Numbered from the stretch's first letter, positions 36,405-46,075 are shown. The stretch is 64,000 nt of DNA from Urechidicola croceus (GCA_905181865.1 CAJIZG010000001.1:372001-436000); one strand, 5' to 3'. A program made the numbers and translations. The notes: a model not told the origin generated them from the letters alone.

Positions 36405-36514
36405 ATTGCTAAATTAACTTTAAAATGTTAAAAAATTAAGGTATATTGTAATAATTAACACAACAAGTAAACTTTTAAGAATAAATTAAGAGTTGAGTGA
36501 TTTTTTTTACGAAT

Positions 36515-37099
36515 TTAATTTTTACTTAAAATATAATTATGAATTTGTAGAACTTGGTCTTGGGTATTTTTTAGGGTTGAATTCTCTATAAAAAAAGTTG
36601 CTTTCCGTAAAGATTCATTTGGAATTTTTTGATGTTTTAATCTGCTTTTTATTTCATCTTCACGAGTAGCATCTCTCTTTAATATTCGAGAAACTCTAAT
36701 GTCGAAGGGAGCGCTAACTAGAATTATATAATCGCATAAACTTGCAGTATCACTTTGAAGTAATAGCGCACTTTCGTACAAAACGTATTTTCCTTTTGCA
36801 TTTCGTATAAATTTCTCAAAATCAAAACGAACCGCTGGATGAACCAAAGAGTTGATAATTTTTAATTTAGTTGCATCTTTAAATATAAGTTTTGCCAAAT
36901 AAGAACGATTCAATTCTCCATCAATATAGGATTCTGAACCAAACTCTTCGATTATTTTTGATTTTAGTATTATTGAATTTTTCATCAATCTCTTCGCCTC
37001 CACATCGGCAATATATGTCGATACCCCTAATGTTTTAAACATTTTGAGAACAGTGGTTTTACCACTTCCCATACTTCCAGTAATACCGACTACTTTCAC
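36515..37099 (-). CDS. coaE: Dephospho-CoA kinase
   Basis: This enzyme performs the last step of coenzyme A synthesis, phosphorylating the 3'-OH of dephospho-CoA. The 194-aa protein has the P-loop GITGSMGSGKTTVLKMF, YIADVEAKRLM and VLYESALLLQS, then the lid region RILKRDATREDEIKSRL. Its ATG overlaps the last base of the YbbR-like gene, so the two are translationally linked. Confidence 0.96.
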   Translation of the reverse strand: MKVVGITGSMGSGKTTVLKMFKTLGVSTYIADVEAKRLMKNSIILKSKIIEEFGSESYIDGELNRSYLAKLIFKDATKLKIINSLVHPAVRFDFEKFIRNAKGKYVLYESALLLQSDTASLCDYIILVSAPFDIRVSRILKRDATREDEIKSRLKHQKIPNESLRKATFFIENSTLKNTQDQVLQIHNYILSKN

Positions 37100-38055
37100 T
37101 ATTTTTCTATTAAATATTCTATTTTACTTGGAACAAACCTTACAGAAGATATTAAAGGGGATTGCTGCTTTAACTTGGGTATTAAATAATTTAACTTATT
37201 GTCTCTAGACTTTTTAAAATCACATAACACCCGCATATTTTCTTTATTTATTTTGCTAAAATTAGAAAGTCCTACTATATAAATAACCTCTACCTCCTTA
37301 GGAAAAGTCGTAATCGAATATTTCACTGGCAAGTTCAAAATTTCAAATGGAACCGTTAACGATCCCTCTGTGAATTTATCTACATCAGCAACTAAATTAA
37401 TTTCTGAGGAGGAATACGTAAGACCCAAATTTTTAAACTTTATCAAATCAACTGTACTATTTATAGTATTGGAAACCTCTAACAACTCTATTGGCGAAGT
37501 CAAAATTTTATAAATGGTATCCAATACCACATCTGGCCCCATAATATCAACAGAATCTGGAACTATTTTGATAGCATCAACAAAATTATAACCTAATTTA
37601 AATTCGATATTTACATCCAATTCCACAGGTACTCTTTTCACCATCTTCAATCCTAAATTTAAAAAAATAGTATCCTGAGCAATTCTTTCAATATGCGTTT
37701 CATCGTCTAATTGTAATTTTAATTCAGTTAAATGATTATTGGGTAAATAATAGTACTTACGCCCAGATTTAAAGGCCAAATTACTTACATCAAATTTTAA
37801 TTTCTTCACGTTAAACTTATGCTTTATAATACTAAATCCGTTAGATCGTACGGAAGCATTCACAGTTGAAATCAGGCTCGATTGAAAAACTTTACCACTT
37901 GGAAGGTTTATATATTCAATATCAAAAGTGACTTCAGATGAATATATCTTAGATAATTTTATAAGCATCCAGAATAAAAAAGAGAACACTAAAAACACCA
38001 CAAACATACGTAGTCTTAAATTTGACTTAATCTTTTTGCTATTTCTTCCTATCAT
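37099..38055 (-). CDS. YbbR-like domain protein
   Basis: This 318-aa membrane-anchored protein has one N-terminal helix (about 14-33, LRMFVVFLVFSFLFWMLI) followed by YbbR-type beta domains in the periplasm (VPVELDVNIEFKLGYNF, IVPDSVDIMGPD). In Firmicutes the YbbR homologue CdaR regulates the c-di-AMP cyclase CdaA; no cyclase lies here, so the role is open. The frame is open 14 codons upstream to 38097, but that would run into the yajC terminator, so ATG 38055 is chosen. It sits in the conserved yajC-ybbR-coaE order. Confidence 0.85.
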   Translation of the reverse strand: MIGRNSKKIKSNLRLRMFVVFLVFSFLFWMLIKLSKIYSSEVTFDIEYINLPSGKVFQSSLISTVNASVRSNGFSIIKHKFNVKKLKFDVSNLAFKSGRKYYYLPNNHLTELKLQLDDETHIERIAQDTIFLNLGLKMVKRVPVELDVNIEFKLGYNFVDAIKIVPDSVDIMGPDVVLDTIYKILTSPIELLEVSNTINSTVDLIKFKNLGLTYSSSEINLVADVDKFTEGSLTVPFEILNLPVKYSITTFPKEVEVIYIVGLSNFSKINKENMRVLCDFKKSRDNKLNYLIPKLKQQSPLISSVRFVPSKIEYLIEK

Positions 38056-38083
38056 TATTAAATTTAAAAAAATAAATATACAA

Positions 38084-38112
38084 AAAAAGTGAGCCATAAA
38101 GACTCACTTTTT
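38084..38112 (-). terminator. Terminator after yajC (bidirectional shape)
   Basis: The ten-pair stem AAAAAGTGAG/CTCACTTTTT has a 9-nt loop, with A-runs and T-runs on both sides. On the minus strand it ends the nusB-DUF1573-yajC group 30 nt after the yajC stop. Confidence 0.8.
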
Positions 38113-38141
38113 AATGTATGCTTTCAAAAGTATATTTTGAA

Positions 38142-38453
38142 TTACTTCGTAACTGGATTTAATTTCTTAGATAATTCCATAGAAATAGAAGACCTTTCAA
38201 ATCTAATTTTCCCAGCACTTGTTTCAATGACTACGGTTCCATCATTGTCATTCAATTCCACAATTTTCCCATGAATTCCACTTGAAGTAATCACTTTTGA
38301 CCCTTTCGATATCTCTGATTGAAATTTCTTTTCATTTTTTTGACGCTTCATTTGCGGACGAATCATAAACAAATAAATGACTGCGAACATCGCTACAAAG
38401 GGCAACATAGACATCAATCCTCCTCCTTCTTGTAATAATATATTTAAACTCAT
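38142..38453 (-). CDS. yajC: Preprotein translocase subunit YajC
   Basis: This 103-aa protein has one N-terminal transmembrane helix (about 13-32, MSMLPFVAMFAVIYLFMI) followed by RPQMKRQKNEKKFQ and a cytoplasmic KGSKVITSSGIHGKI domain, the YajC pattern. It is an accessory of the SecDF complex. It is 6 nt after the DUF1573 gene. Confidence 0.94.
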   Translation of the reverse strand: MSLNILLQEGGGLMSMLPFVAMFAVIYLFMIRPQMKRQKNEKKFQSEISKGSKVITSSGIHGKIVELNDNDGTVVIETSAGKIRFERSSISMELSKKLNPVTK

Positions 38454-38459
38454 CTTAAT

Positions 38460-38921
38460 TTATGATTTTTTTTTAGGGTTAACAAATGCTTTAATTCTAA
38501 CAACCTCATTTCCTTTTTCAGTATTTGTTGTTAGTGTAACTGTATTTGTTGTTTTATTTTTCTTATTTGTAGAATTAAATGCAACTTTAATCTTTGCTGT
38601 ATTACCCGGCTTAACCGGTGTTTTTGGCCAATCAGGCACGGTACATCCGCAACTTCCTCGCGCTCCTGTAATTACCAAATCCCCTTCACCCGTATTTGTT
38701 AAGGTAAAAACAGTCTCCACTTTTTCGCCATTATCCAAGGTGCCGAAATCATGTTCTGTCTTATCCCATTCAATAAAAGGTACTCCTTTACTAATTTCAG
38801 CATCTCTCGCCACTGCTGCCTCAATGTTTTCAGATTTTACTTTAGAACTTGCTTTCTCTTTTTTACAAGAAGTAAGAGCAAAAGTTGCCATAATAGCAAC
38901 AATACATACTATATTTTTCAT
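38460..38921 (-). CDS. DUF1573 lipoprotein
   Basis: This 153-aa protein has a lipoprotein signal with the lipobox ALTSCKKEK. It has an Ig-like DUF1573 domain (EWDKTEHDFGTLDNGEKVE, then ITGARGSCGCTVPDWPK, whose paired Cys are characteristic). Proteins of this family are envelope-located with no known function. It lies between nusB and yajC, a conserved bacteroidetal order. Confidence 0.92.
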   Translation of the reverse strand: MKNIVCIVAIMATFALTSCKKEKASSKVKSENIEAAVARDAEISKGVPFIEWDKTEHDFGTLDNGEKVETVFTLTNTGEGDLVITGARGSCGCTVPDWPKTPVKPGNTAKIKVAFNSTNKKNKTTNTVTLTTNTEKGNEVVRIKAFVNPKKKS

Positions 38922-38963
38922 GATTAATATTTTATAAATTCAATATTGGGTAAAAGTAAAAAA

Positions 38964-39902
38964 TTATAACAACCCCCTACCCATCTTTTTTATTTTTTTT
39001 GCTTCTGTAAACTCTTTTAATATCTTGTCTAAAACCCCATTAATAAAAAAACTGCTTTTTTGAGAAGAATAATCCTTAGACAATTCGATATATTCATTTA
39101 TAGATACTTTTGTCGGAATAGATGGGAAATGCAAGAATTCGCTAATAGCCATTTTTATCAATATCAAATCAATATCTGCTATTCTTTCTGAATCCCAATT
39201 TGGCGTTTTTTTATTGATAATCTCATCATACTTTTCGTGATTCAAAATTACTTTTCTAAATAATTCTAACACAAACTTCTCATCACTTTCATCCTTATAC
39301 AAATCTCCTAGAATAAATACCTTAGAAGCACTCATTCTATTCAAGGTTTTTACAACCCATGTATTGACAAAAGGAATATCATCAACCCAACTAATATTTT
39401 TATCTTCAAAATAATCCGCCAATTTTTCATTTGGGGCTATAATATCTTTAAAAACATCTAAAACAAATTTCTTATCATCTTCAAAACTTGATGTTCTCGT
39501 TTCAATGTATTTTGAATAAATAGCACTCTCTTGGATCAAATCCCAAATTATACGAACAAATTCAGAATCTATTTTCCAATTATCTAATTTCTTATCCTCA
39601 ATATAATCTTTTAAAGAAGTACTTTCCTCCAAAACGGCAATGAATCTATTGTCTGTAAATTTTGTGTTTGGGTTTTTATCTTCAGAAGAAGCTAAATGTT
39701 TTTTCTTCGCTATTTCAAGATGTTTAGAGGCCATCTCCTTTACGTCTACAATTATACTTAAACTAAGAACATAAAGATCATACATTTTGTCTATACTATC
39801 TCGTAAAAAGCGTTCTTCTTTATTAAGGTTTTCACTATTCGATTGAAGAATAGCATAAACCGATTGCATAATTTTAATTCTAATGTGCCTTCTATTTATC
39901 AT
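38964..39902 (-). CDS. nusB: Transcription antitermination factor NusB, long form
   Basis: The NusB RNA-binding domain is at the C-terminus (about 200-305: ERIADIDLILIKMAISEFL, then STKVSINEYIELSKDYSS and FINGVLDKILKEF). The N-terminal start RRHIRIKIMQSVYAI carries the arginine-rich RNA-binding helix. At 312 aa it is over twice the E. coli length, with a charged helical insertion in the middle, as is usual in Flavobacteriia. It promotes antitermination on rRNA operons with NusE. Confidence 0.9.
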   Translation of the reverse strand: MINRRHIRIKIMQSVYAILQSNSENLNKEERFLRDSIDKMYDLYVLSLSIIVDVKEMASKHLEIAKKKHLASSEDKNPNTKFTDNRFIAVLEESTSLKDYIEDKKLDNWKIDSEFVRIIWDLIQESAIYSKYIETRTSSFEDDKKFVLDVFKDIIAPNEKLADYFEDKNISWVDDIPFVNTWVVKTLNRMSASKVFILGDLYKDESDEKFVLELFRKVILNHEKYDEIINKKTPNWDSERIADIDLILIKMAISEFLHFPSIPTKVSINEYIELSKDYSSQKSSFFINGVLDKILKEFTEAKKIKKMGRGLL

Positions 39903-40112
39903 GACAAAGAACGTTTCAAATATTAATATTTCTGAATGGCAAAAGTACTACTTATTTATATATTTATTGAAAAGTTAAATTGATTATTTTATATTTATTC
40001 ACCCTATCCTCTTCATTAAATCTATTCATTAGAAGTTAAAATTATTCATCTATAGCTTATTCAAGGTTTAATTAATTAGAGTATCTTCGCTTTTAGAAAT
40101 TTATTACGCTGA

Positions 40113-41864
40113 ATGAAAGCTTTAAAGCATTTAAACAAATACCTCTTAAAATATAAATATCGCCTATTTACTGGAATTCTAATTTGTATTTTTTCAAATG
40201 TTTTAAAACTGCAAATACCAGATTTAATTAAAGATTCTATAAACTCAGCTGATGATTTTAGTAAGGGTATCATTACAGATAAATCGATTGTAAAGGAAGC
40301 ACTACTAGATAGTATTTTATTGATCATTGGTGTCGCAATTCTTGCTGGGGTTTTTACCTTTTTTACGCGTCAAATGATTATTGTTACGTCGCGATTAATT
40401 GAATTTGATTTGAAAAATGAAATATATCAGCAGTACCAAAAACTATCGCTTAATTTTTATAAAAAGAATAGAACTGGTGATTTAATGAACCGAATAAGTG
40501 AAGATGTCAGTAAGGTAAGAATGTATGTTGGTCCAGCCATTATGTACAGTATGAATACGATGGTTTCCATTATAGTTACCTTTTTTTTAATGATTCAGAC
40601 AGACGTAACCTTAACCATTTACACCCTTACACCACTACCCATATTATCGATATCTATTTATTTTTTAAGCAAACTCATTCATAAAAAAACTACGATTGTT
40701 CAAGAACAACTATCTGTTTTAACAGCTTCTGCTCAAGAAACATTTTCTGGAATACGAATTATTAAATCGTATGCTACTGAAATTGCAACCATAAATAACT
40801 TTGAAAATATTGCCGAAAGTAGCAAGCAGAAAAATATTGATTTATTTAAAGTAAATGCCTTATTCTTTCCTTTGATGATCTTACTAATTGGTCTCAGTAA
40901 TCTTATTGTTATTTATGTAGGTGGATTACGATACATTGATGGATTTATTACATTGGGAGATGTTGCTAAATTTATTATGTATGTGAATATTTTAACGTGG
41001 CCTGTGGCCGTAATTGGTTGGGTAACGTCAATAATTCAACAGGCAGAAGCTTCCCAAGCAAGAATTAATGAATTTTTAAACGTGGAACCTGAGATTAGAA
41101 ACACAAATCAAAATAACACAAAGATTGAGGGAAGCATAGAATTTAAGAATGTATCCTTTACGTATGATGACACTAATATAACGGCACTTCAAAACGTATC
41201 TTTTAAAGTTATAAAAGGGGAAACATTAGCAATTTTAGGAAAAACTGGCTCAGGAAAATCTACCATCATTAGTATTCTTGCTAGGCTATATGATTGTGAT
41301 AAAGGAGTTGTAAATATTGATAATCAGAACATAGAAAATTTAAACTTAGACAACCTTAGACAAAGTATTGGATTTGTACCCCAAGATGCCTTTCTTTTTT
41401 CAGATACTATTGAAAATAATATAAAATTTGGTGATAAATGTGCAAATATAGATATGATTACCCAAGCTGCAAAAAATGCTTATATAGATCATAACATTGC
41501 AGCTTTTGCAGACGGGTATAAAACACTTGTAGGAGAGCGCGGTGTAACACTTTCTGGAGGGCAAAAACAAAGAGTCTCTATTGCTCGCGCCATCATTAAA
41601 AACCCTAAAATACTAATTTTAGATGATTGCCTCTCGGCCGTAGACACAGAAACTGAAGAAATAATTCTAAAAAATCTTGAACGAATAACTAAAAATAGAA
41701 CCACTTTAATTGTAAGTCATCGGATTTCATCTATTAAACATGCTGATAAAATAATAGTTTTAAAAGAGGGACAAATTATACAAGAAGGAACTCATGAAGA
41801 CCTCTCTTTGAAAAAAGGATTTTATAAAGAACTTTATGAACAACAACTTTTAGAAGAATCGTAA
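40113..41864 (+). CDS. ABC exporter (fused permease-ATPase, MsbA/MdlB type)
   Basis: This 583-aa half-transporter has six transmembrane helices (about 1-310) and an ATPase domain with Walker A GKTGSGKSTII (about 371-381), Q-loop FVPQDAF, signature LSGGQKQRVSIARA and Walker B ILILDDCLSAVD. The residue after the Walker B Asp is Asp rather than the catalytic Glu, as in the degenerate site of heterodimeric exporters. No second half-transporter is adjacent, so it may homodimerise or pair with a distant subunit. The substrate could be lipid or peptide. It is divergent from nusB. Confidence 0.93.
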   Translation: MKALKHLNKYLLKYKYRLFTGILICIFSNVLKLQIPDLIKDSINSADDFSKGIITDKSIVKEALLDSILLIIGVAILAGVFTFFTRQMIIVTSRLIEFDLKNEIYQQYQKLSLNFYKKNRTGDLMNRISEDVSKVRMYVGPAIMYSMNTMVSIIVTFFLMIQTDVTLTIYTLTPLPILSISIYFLSKLIHKKTTIVQEQLSVLTASAQETFSGIRIIKSYATEIATINNFENIAESSKQKNIDLFKVNALFFPLMILLIGLSNLIVIYVGGLRYIDGFITLGDVAKFIMYVNILTWPVAVIGWVTSIIQQAEASQARINEFLNVEPEIRNTNQNNTKIEGSIEFKNVSFTYDDTNITALQNVSFKVIKGETLAILGKTGSGKSTIISILARLYDCDKGVVNIDNQNIENLNLDNLRQSIGFVPQDAFLFSDTIENNIKFGDKCANIDMITQAAKNAYIDHNIAAFADGYKTLVGERGVTLSGGQKQRVSIARAIIKNPKILILDDCLSAVDTETEEIILKNLERITKNRTTLIVSHRISSIKHADKIIVLKEGQIIQEGTHEDLSLKKGFYKELYEQQLLEES

Positions 41865-41894
41865 AAATATCGATGTTATTTTTAAGGTTTGTGC

Positions 41895-41925
41895 ATTGTA
41901 TAAATGATTTATTTTTTTAGATTTG
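41895..41925 (+). promoter_or_regulatory. Promoter: ATTG - 19 nt - TAGATTTG
   Basis: The -33-like ATTG (41895-41898) and -7 TAGATTTG (41918-41925) are 19 nt apart and lie 44 nt before the PUR-protein ATG. This is among the best two-box matches in the window. Confidence 0.6.
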
Positions 41926-41969
41926 TAAATACAATAAATCATTAACTATTAAAAATTTAGTGCAATATT

Positions 41970-42341
41970 ATGGGAGGAAATAACTTTAATGAGCAAGAGG
42001 AAATCTTCTCACAAGTTTTAAGAGCAGGAAGAAGGACATATTTTTTCGATGTTAGAGCGACCAAAGCAGACGATTACTATTTAACGGTTACGGAGAGTAA
42101 AAAATTTACACATGACGATGGATCTTTTAATTACAAAAAGCATAAAATATACTTATATAAAGAGGACTTTACAGAATTCAACGAAATGTTAAAAGCTGCC
42201 ACTGATTATATTTTAAATGAAAAAGGTGAAGAAGTAATAAGTGAAAGACATCAATCCGATTATGTTAAAGAAGAGAATACTGCCGAAGAATCTGTTGTTT
42301 CTCCAGAAAAATTTACTGACATAAGTTTTGAAGATATTTAA
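41970..42341 (+). CDS. PUR-family DNA/RNA-binding protein
   Basis: This 123-aa protein has one PUR repeat (RRTYFFDVRATKADDYYLTV, then HKIYLYKEDFTEFNEML). It forms a homodimeric Whirly-like fold binding purine-rich single-stranded nucleic acid; the spirochaete and Bacteroidota homologues are single-repeat. The acidic C-terminal 35 residues are unstructured. It is monocistronic with a clear promoter and terminator. The biological target is unknown. Confidence 0.93.
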   Translation: MGGNNFNEQEEIFSQVLRAGRRTYFFDVRATKADDYYLTVTESKKFTHDDGSFNYKKHKIYLYKEDFTEFNEMLKAATDYILNEKGEEVISERHQSDYVKEENTAEESVVSPEKFTDISFEDI

Positions 42342-42360
42342 CTACTAAAAAAAACGTTTA

Positions 42361-42391
42361 AAAAGTCGATACATGAGTATCGACTTTTTTT
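42361..42391 (+). terminator. Terminator of the PUR-protein gene
   Basis: A perfect 12-pair stem AAAAGTCGATAC/GTATCGACTTTT with a 4-nt loop ATGA is followed by T's, 20 nt after the stop. Confidence 0.9.
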
Positions 42392-42447
42392 ACACCTAAA
42401 TCTCTTAAAAAATTTAAAAATAATTTTATCACATTTAATTTCTAAAT

Positions 42448-43071
42448 ATGAAACTGACCAAATACATTTTTCTATATTTTCTGTTTTCATTGATTTCTGT
42501 GAGCGCAGAGGAAAATACTCAAAATGCCGTTAAAAAACCTAGTAAAAATAGGGCTATTGATGAAGGAACAATTAATGATCAATTCGACTACATTATTAAA
42601 AAATCATATTCTTATAAGGATTTTAAAAATGTAAAATTAACATGGATTTATAGACTAAAAAAAGCGGTAAATGATTCTTTAAACGTGAATGGAAGAGCGT
42701 TATCAAGTGCTAAAAAAACGCTATCTATAAGGGAAACTGAAATCACTGAATTAACCAGTTCTTTAGTGGCCTCGAAAAACGAGATTTCATCATTGAATAG
42801 CGAAAAAGACACGATTAAAATTTTGGGGCTTTCCACCTCAAAACTTTTTTATAATATTATTTTGTGGGCTATAATAATTGGGCTAATGGTATTTCTAGTT
42901 ATTTATATTATTCGCTTTAACCATAGCAATATTATTACCAAAGACTCCAAAAAAAAGGTTAGTGAACTTGAAATTGAATTTGATAGTTTTCGTCAAAAAT
43001 CATTAGAACGAGAACAGCAATTACGTCGTAAAATTCAAGATGAAATTAACAAACAGCGCAAAGAGAAATAA
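42448..43071 (+). CDS. Membrane protein with two coiled coils, function unknown
   Basis: This 207-aa protein has a signal peptide (1-20, ending VSAE) and a periplasmic coiled coil (about 60-122). A transmembrane helix lies at about 130-152 (YNIILWAIIIGLMVFLVIYI) and is followed by a cytoplasmic coiled coil ending SLEREQQLRRKIQDEINKQ. Homologues in Flavobacteriaceae are often labelled tRNA (guanine-N1)-methyltransferase, which has no support here: there is no SPOUT knot or SAM motif. The function is unknown; the architecture suggests an envelope scaffold. Confidence 0.8.
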   Translation: MKLTKYIFLYFLFSLISVSAEENTQNAVKKPSKNRAIDEGTINDQFDYIIKKSYSYKDFKNVKLTWIYRLKKAVNDSLNVNGRALSSAKKTLSIRETEITELTSSLVASKNEISSLNSEKDTIKILGLSTSKLFYNIILWAIIIGLMVFLVIYIIRFNHSNIITKDSKKKVSELEIEFDSFRQKSLEREQQLRRKIQDEINKQRKEK

Positions 43072-43329
43072 GATCTAATTATGACTTGTTTATAAGTAGT
43101 ATATTTCTTTTTTTACATATTAATTTTTGAGTTAACTAGTCCGTTACCGCTGTTTAATTCATTGAAATTAAAAAAGTTAATTTGTGTTTTAGGCTAAAAA
43201 ATGAGTTATGATATTGATTGATCCCTCTACTATTTAATAGCCTTTTTTATAACTAACTTAAAATCAATTAGAAGAAAAAAAACTATGTTTCTTTCGTGTA
43301 TAACTCAAATTAATTTTATACCAGCCAAA

Positions 43330-44790
43330 ATGAAAACGACGCTATTTTTATCGTTTTTAACTCTCCTAAATTTGGATATTTACAGTTCTTCCAACTTCGA
43401 AAAAAGGGAACAACCAAATATCATATTAATTCTAGTAGACGATCTAGGAAAGGAATGGATAAGTTGTTATGGCGCAGAAGATATTAAAACACCAAACATT
43501 GATAAACTTGCTGATAATGGTGTGTTATTCAATAATGTATATGCTATGCCGCAGTGCACCCCTACTAGGTTGGCGCTATTAACGGGTCAATATCCTTATA
43601 GAAATGGATGGATAAATCACTGGGATGTTCCTCGTTGGGGAGGAGGAGCGCATTTTGATGAAACCCAAAACCCTTCCTTTATTTCAAAAATAAAAGAAAC
43701 TGGATACAAAACTTGTATCGCAGGAAAATGGCAAATAGACGATTTTAGAGTTGAACCGGATGCTTTAACTAAAATTGGATTTGATTCTTATTGTATGTGG
43801 ACTGGTTATGAAACTGGTATCCCTGAAAGTGCTGAAAGGTATCAAAACCCATATATCTACTCGAATGGGTTTAGTAAAACCTATTCCAATCAATTTGGTT
43901 CAGATATTTTTACAAAACACATCACATCTTTTATAACGGAAAATAATGAATCTCCTTTTTTTGTTTATTTTCCAATGGTTTTAACACATCCTCCCTTCGT
44001 TAACACTCCTGATGAAACATCAGACACCAAAATAGGAAAACACAAAGCAATGGTTCGATACACCGATAAGATTGTTGGACAACTTATAAACACTTTAGAA
44101 GCATTAAATATAAGAGAGGAAACTATCATCATTTTTACAACAGATAATGGGACTTCTCGAGGTATAAAAGGAAATTACAAAAACGAGTTCATAAATGGTG
44201 GAAAGACCCAAACTACCGAAAACGGAATTTGTATACCGTTTATAATTAGTTGGACAGGTCGAATTAAGAACAATCTTCTTTCAAATGCTTTAATTGATTT
44301 TACAGATATCCTTCCAACTTGTTTAGATATCGCTGGGGGTAACCCTAAACCAAAAATGACGTTTTTGGATAAATCCTATGTCATTGACGGAATTTCATTT
44401 AAAGATGTTTTAACTAAAAACCGGACTTCCTCAAAAAGATCGTGGATACTATCTATGGGTGGGCAAAACAATGCTCGTTTAACTGAAAATGGCGTAGAAA
44501 ACATGTATGCATTTAGAGATCGAGTTCTTCGCAATGAACGCTACAAATTATATGTCAATACCGCTGGTTTACCCGAAAAATTCTTTGATTTAGAGCAAGA
44601 CCCTTTTGAAAACCAAAATTTGATAAATAATCTAAATTCAAAGGAAAGAAAAAGAAATTTTGAACTGCTTTTAAAACCTGTCAAAACCTTTCCTAAAAAA
44701 GATAATGATCCTGTATACTTGAATAACAAACCTCAAGATTGGGATGTTAAGATTACCGCTAAAAGTCAGGTATGGAAATCGAAAAAATAG
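43330..44790 (+). CDS. Type I sulfatase (arylsulfatase-like), secreted
   Basis: This 486-aa protein from ATG 43330 has a signal peptide MKTTLFLSFLTLLNLDIYSS. The modification motif CTPTR (Cys76, converted to formylglycine) lies within MPQCTPTRLALLTGQY. Metal-binding residues are in ILVDDLG and IFTTDNGTSRG, and GKWQ carries the conserved Lys. It hydrolyses sulfate esters, probably of algal polysaccharide (inference). Because this is the Cys form, an anaerobic or FGE-type maturase is needed. The frame extends to 43285, but the added 15 residues would precede the signal peptide. Monocistronic. Confidence 0.92.
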   Translation: MKTTLFLSFLTLLNLDIYSSSNFEKREQPNIILILVDDLGKEWISCYGAEDIKTPNIDKLADNGVLFNNVYAMPQCTPTRLALLTGQYPYRNGWINHWDVPRWGGGAHFDETQNPSFISKIKETGYKTCIAGKWQIDDFRVEPDALTKIGFDSYCMWTGYETGIPESAERYQNPYIYSNGFSKTYSNQFGSDIFTKHITSFITENNESPFFVYFPMVLTHPPFVNTPDETSDTKIGKHKAMVRYTDKIVGQLINTLEALNIREETIIIFTTDNGTSRGIKGNYKNEFINGGKTQTTENGICIPFIISWTGRIKNNLLSNALIDFTDILPTCLDIAGGNPKPKMTFLDKSYVIDGISFKDVLTKNRTSSKRSWILSMGGQNNARLTENGVENMYAFRDRVLRNERYKLYVNTAGLPEKFFDLEQDPFENQNLINNLNSKERKRNFELLLKPVKTFPKKDNDPVYLNNKPQDWDVKITAKSQVWKSKK

Positions 44791-44793
44791 TAT

Positions 44794-44827
44794 AAAAAAA
44801 GACCAACTGAAAAGTTGGTCTTTTTTT
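44794..44827. terminator. Bidirectional terminator between the sulfatase gene and sucC
   Basis: The 15-nt arms AAAAAAAGACCAACT/AGTTGGTCTTTTTTT form a perfect stem with loop GAAA, a stable tetraloop, and T-runs in both directions. It serves both the plus-strand sulfatase and minus-strand sucC. Confidence 0.93.
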
Positions 44828-44847
44828 ATATAACCAGAAACTTAATC

Positions 44848-46041
44848 TTAAGCTAACATCTCTTGAACCTTATCTGCCGCCTCTTGAAATTCTACAACAG
44901 AATGAACTGGCAATCCAGAATCATCAATTAATTGTTTTGCTTCAATGGCATTCGTTCCTTGTAAACGAACAATAATAGGCACTTTAATATCATCTCCCAT
45001 ATTTTTATAAGCATCCACAATTCCTTGTGCAACTCTATCACAACGCACAATTCCACCGAAGATATTTACCAAAATTGCTTTTACCGCCGGATCTTTTAAA
45101 ATAATTCTAAATCCTTTTTCTACACGCTCAGCATTTGCAGTACCTCCAACATCCAAAAAGTTTGCAGGTTCACCTCCAGATTGCTTAATCAAATCCATCG
45201 TTCCCATTGCCAATCCGGCACCATTAACCATACAGCCTACATTACCCTCTAAATCAACATAATTTAAACCTGCAGCATTTGCTTCAACTTCAATTGGGCT
45301 CTCTTCTCTTAAATCACGCATTTCAGCATAATCCTTGTGTCGATACAAAGCACTATCATCTAAAGATACTTTTGCATCTACAGCCAGTATTTTATCGTCA
45401 GAAGTTTTTAACACTGGATTAATTTCAAACATTGAAGAATCCGATTTAATATAAGCCGTATAAAGAGCAGATACAAATTTTACCATCTCTTTTAACGCTC
45501 CACCAGACAATCCTAAATTAAAAGCAATTTTACGTGCTTGAAAAGGTAGCAATCCTAAACAAGGATCAATATCTTCCGTAAAAATTAAATGAGGTGTTTC
45601 ATCTGCAACGGTTTCAATATCCATTCCACCTTCAGTAGAATACATAATCATATTACGTCCAGTCTCTCTATTTAACAAAACAGAGATATAATACTCTTCT
45701 GTTTCCGACTCACCAGGATAATAAACATCCTCACAAATCAATACCTGATTTACTTTTTTCCCTTCTGCCGAAGTTTGAGGTGTCACCAACATCATTCCAA
45801 TAATATCACTAGCAATTGATTCAACTTCTTGCAAGTTTTTAGCCAATTTTACTCCACCACCTTTTCCACGACCACCAGCATGAACTTGCGCTTTCACAAC
45901 ATACCAACTTGTCCCTGTTTCACTTGTTAATTGCTTTGCAGCATCAACAGCCTCTTTATGATTATGAGCAACAATTCCTCGCTGTATTCTTACTCCAAAA
46001 CTATTTAAAATTTCTTTCCCTTGATATTCGTGTAAGTTCAT
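44848..46041 (-). CDS. sucC: Succinyl-CoA ligase (ADP-forming) subunit beta
   Basis: In the TCA cycle this enzyme couples succinyl-CoA hydrolysis to ATP or GTP formation. The 397-aa protein has the ATP-grasp start NLHEYQGKEIL, the phosphate loop GGRGKGGGVKLA, the metal site EINPVL and the C-terminal CoA-ligase part with FGGIVRCDRVAQGIV. The alpha subunit sucD is not adjacent. A TATATTTG box lies 26 nt upstream. Confidence 0.97.
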   Translation of the reverse strand: MNLHEYQGKEILNSFGVRIQRGIVAHNHKEAVDAAKQLTSETGTSWYVVKAQVHAGGRGKGGGVKLAKNLQEVESIASDIIGMMLVTPQTSAEGKKVNQVLICEDVYYPGESETEEYYISVLLNRETGRNMIMYSTEGGMDIETVADETPHLIFTEDIDPCLGLLPFQARKIAFNLGLSGGALKEMVKFVSALYTAYIKSDSSMFEINPVLKTSDDKILAVDAKVSLDDSALYRHKDYAEMRDLREESPIEVEANAAGLNYVDLEGNVGCMVNGAGLAMGTMDLIKQSGGEPANFLDVGGTANAERVEKGFRIILKDPAVKAILVNIFGGIVRCDRVAQGIVDAYKNMGDDIKVPIIVRLQGTNAIEAKQLIDDSGLPVHSVVEFQEAADKVQEMLA

Positions 46042-46067
46042 TACTAAAATTTATTTTAATTGCCGTA

Positions 46068-46075
46068 CAAATATA
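46068..46075 (-). promoter_or_regulatory. -7 box (TATATTTG, minus strand) for sucC
   Basis: TATATTTG lies 26 nt before the sucC ATG. The 307-nt divergent region to the LolD-like gene holds this box, the box at 46336 and otherwise only AT-rich sequence; a 22-codon frame at 46113 has no support. Confidence 0.45.

Noticed and set aside
38377-38937. Plus-strand ORF of 186 codons opposite yajC and the DUF1573 gene
   Set aside because: It is antisense to two recognised genes with conserved motifs and has a low-complexity, Val/Phe-rich translation typical of a shadow frame.
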